Positions 63,606 through 64,000 of a DNA stretch of 64,000 bases are shown piece after piece. Where the stretch lies: assembly GCF_017377655.1 (NCBI RefSeq), contig NZ_JAFREL010000007.1:186001-250000 (forward strand). Direction: 5' to 3'. The stretch comes from Candidatus Enterococcus ferrettii (GTDB taxonomy: Bacteria; Bacillota; Bacilli; Lactobacillales; Enterococcaceae). Below the pieces are notes generated by a model, which had not been told where the DNA came from, made no database searches, and was given only the letters and a program-made list of their open reading frames with translations. Numbering within the stretch: the first letter of the stretch is position 1; each line of letters opens with the position of its first letter. Position numbers and translations under genes: made by a program.

Positions 63606-64000
63606 ATGGCAGATCCATTTGGTTTCTTAAAATATACTCGTAAAGATAATCTATATCGTCCGGTAGAAGAACGAGTGCAAGATTGGAACGAATTACAAAT
63701 ACAATTAAATGCTGAAGAACGTCAAGAGCAAGCCGCACGTTGTATGAGTTGCGGAATCCCTTTCTGTCATACGGGAATTTTTTATGGCGGTAAACGAGCT
63801 GTCTCAGGTTGTCCTAATGACAATTTAATTCCGGAATGGAATGATCTAGTTTATCGAGGTGAATTTAAAAAGGCTTTTGATCGTTTAGTCAAGACGAATC
63901 CATTACCAGAGATGACGGGCCGTGTTTGCCCTGCACCTTGTGAAAAAGCTTGTACAGAGGGCTTGAATGGTTCGGGCGTAACTATTCATGACAATGAGCG
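63606..64000 (+). CDS. gltD: Glutamate synthase small subunit, cut by the window end
   Basis: The first 131 codons of the NADPH-linked beta subunit are present. It carries the N-terminal cluster-binding cysteines: [32 protein letters not shown] and [15 protein letters not shown]. The FAD and NADPH domains would follow beyond the window. It starts 2 bases after the gltB stop with AAAGGAGCG upstream, so they form one transcript. Confidence 0.95.
   Translation, partial: MADPFGFLKYTRKDNLYRPVEERVQDWNELQIQLNAEERQEQAARCMSCGIPFCHTGIFYGGKRAVSGCPNDNLIPEWNDLVYRGEFKKAFDRLVKTNPLPEMTGRVCPAPCEKACTEGLNGSGVTIHDNE

Noticed and set aside
1..64000. tRNA, rRNA, CRISPR arrays and prophage genes
   Set aside because: I looked for cloverleaf-like segments, regularly spaced repeats and phage structural genes and saw none that I can support by eye.

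Overview
The window reads as chromosomal DNA of a low-GC Gram-positive lactic acid bacterium, most likely a member of the Enterococcaceae (Enterococcus or a close relative). The main grounds are gene order and family membership. The complete division and cell-wall cluster (DUF3397-mraZ-rsmH-ftsL-pbp-mraY-murD-murG-divIB-ftsA-ftsZ-ylmE-sepF-ylmG-ylmH-divIVA) runs into T-box-ileS and is followed by a convergent DtxR-zwf pair. I recall that same order from Enterococcus faecalis. AGGAGG-type ribosome binding sites, sigma-A promoters, T-box, preQ1 and L10-leader RNAs fit the same group. The genus is an inference from order and motifs; no search was run.

Layout. 1-2.75 kb: two small minus-strand genes (isochorismatase-like, RraB-like) in an unusually gene-poor, AT-rich stretch. 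2.75-4.6 kb: preQ1 riboswitch and queT, then a GNAT acetyltransferase and a CBS/ACT protein on the minus strand. 4.65-5.7 kb: rpmG-secE-nusG. 5.7-9.8 kb: a lipoprotein hydrolase, L-lactate oxidase, and convergent L-serine dehydratase genes (both enzymes make pyruvate). 9.9-12.5 kb: rplKA and rplJL with the L10 leader. 12.6-15.5 kb: Ohr, an amino-acid permease, a GlsB-type membrane protein and an acidic orphan. 15.5-19.5 kb: a MurNAc recycling operon mupG-murQ-murP with promoter, cre-like site and an inverted repeat. 19.7-20.2 kb: HD hydrolase. 20.3-26.9 kb: a five-gene operon of a ProB-like kinase, a 1081-residue M14 peptidase, a DUF969/DUF979 membrane pair and pyroglutamyl peptidase. This is the most interesting unit, because proA is absent and the neighbours point to pyroglutamate or peptide metabolism. 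26.9-28.2 kb: an IS3-family element sitting in the T-tract of that operon's terminator.

28.3-38.3 kb: a divergent LCP-like protein, a second GlsB-type protein, then the housekeeping run pepQ-like, efp, yqhY, nusB, folD, xseA, xseB, ispA, tlyA, argR, recN. 38.3-53.6 kb: a 41-residue DUF4044 gene and the division/cell-wall cluster, headed by a three-repeat MraZ operator. 53.65-56.7 kb: T-box and ileS. 56.7-58.9 kb: zwf and a DtxR-type regulator on the minus strand. 59.0-64.0 kb: gltB and the start of gltD, with a palindrome at the promoter; gltD is cut by the window edge.

Most of the window is conserved core genome. The accessory or less explained parts are 0-2.75 kb, the MurNAc operon control region, the 20-27 kb peptide/pyroglutamate operon, the IS3 element and the LCP-like gene beside it. 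No tRNA, rRNA or CRISPR array was seen.
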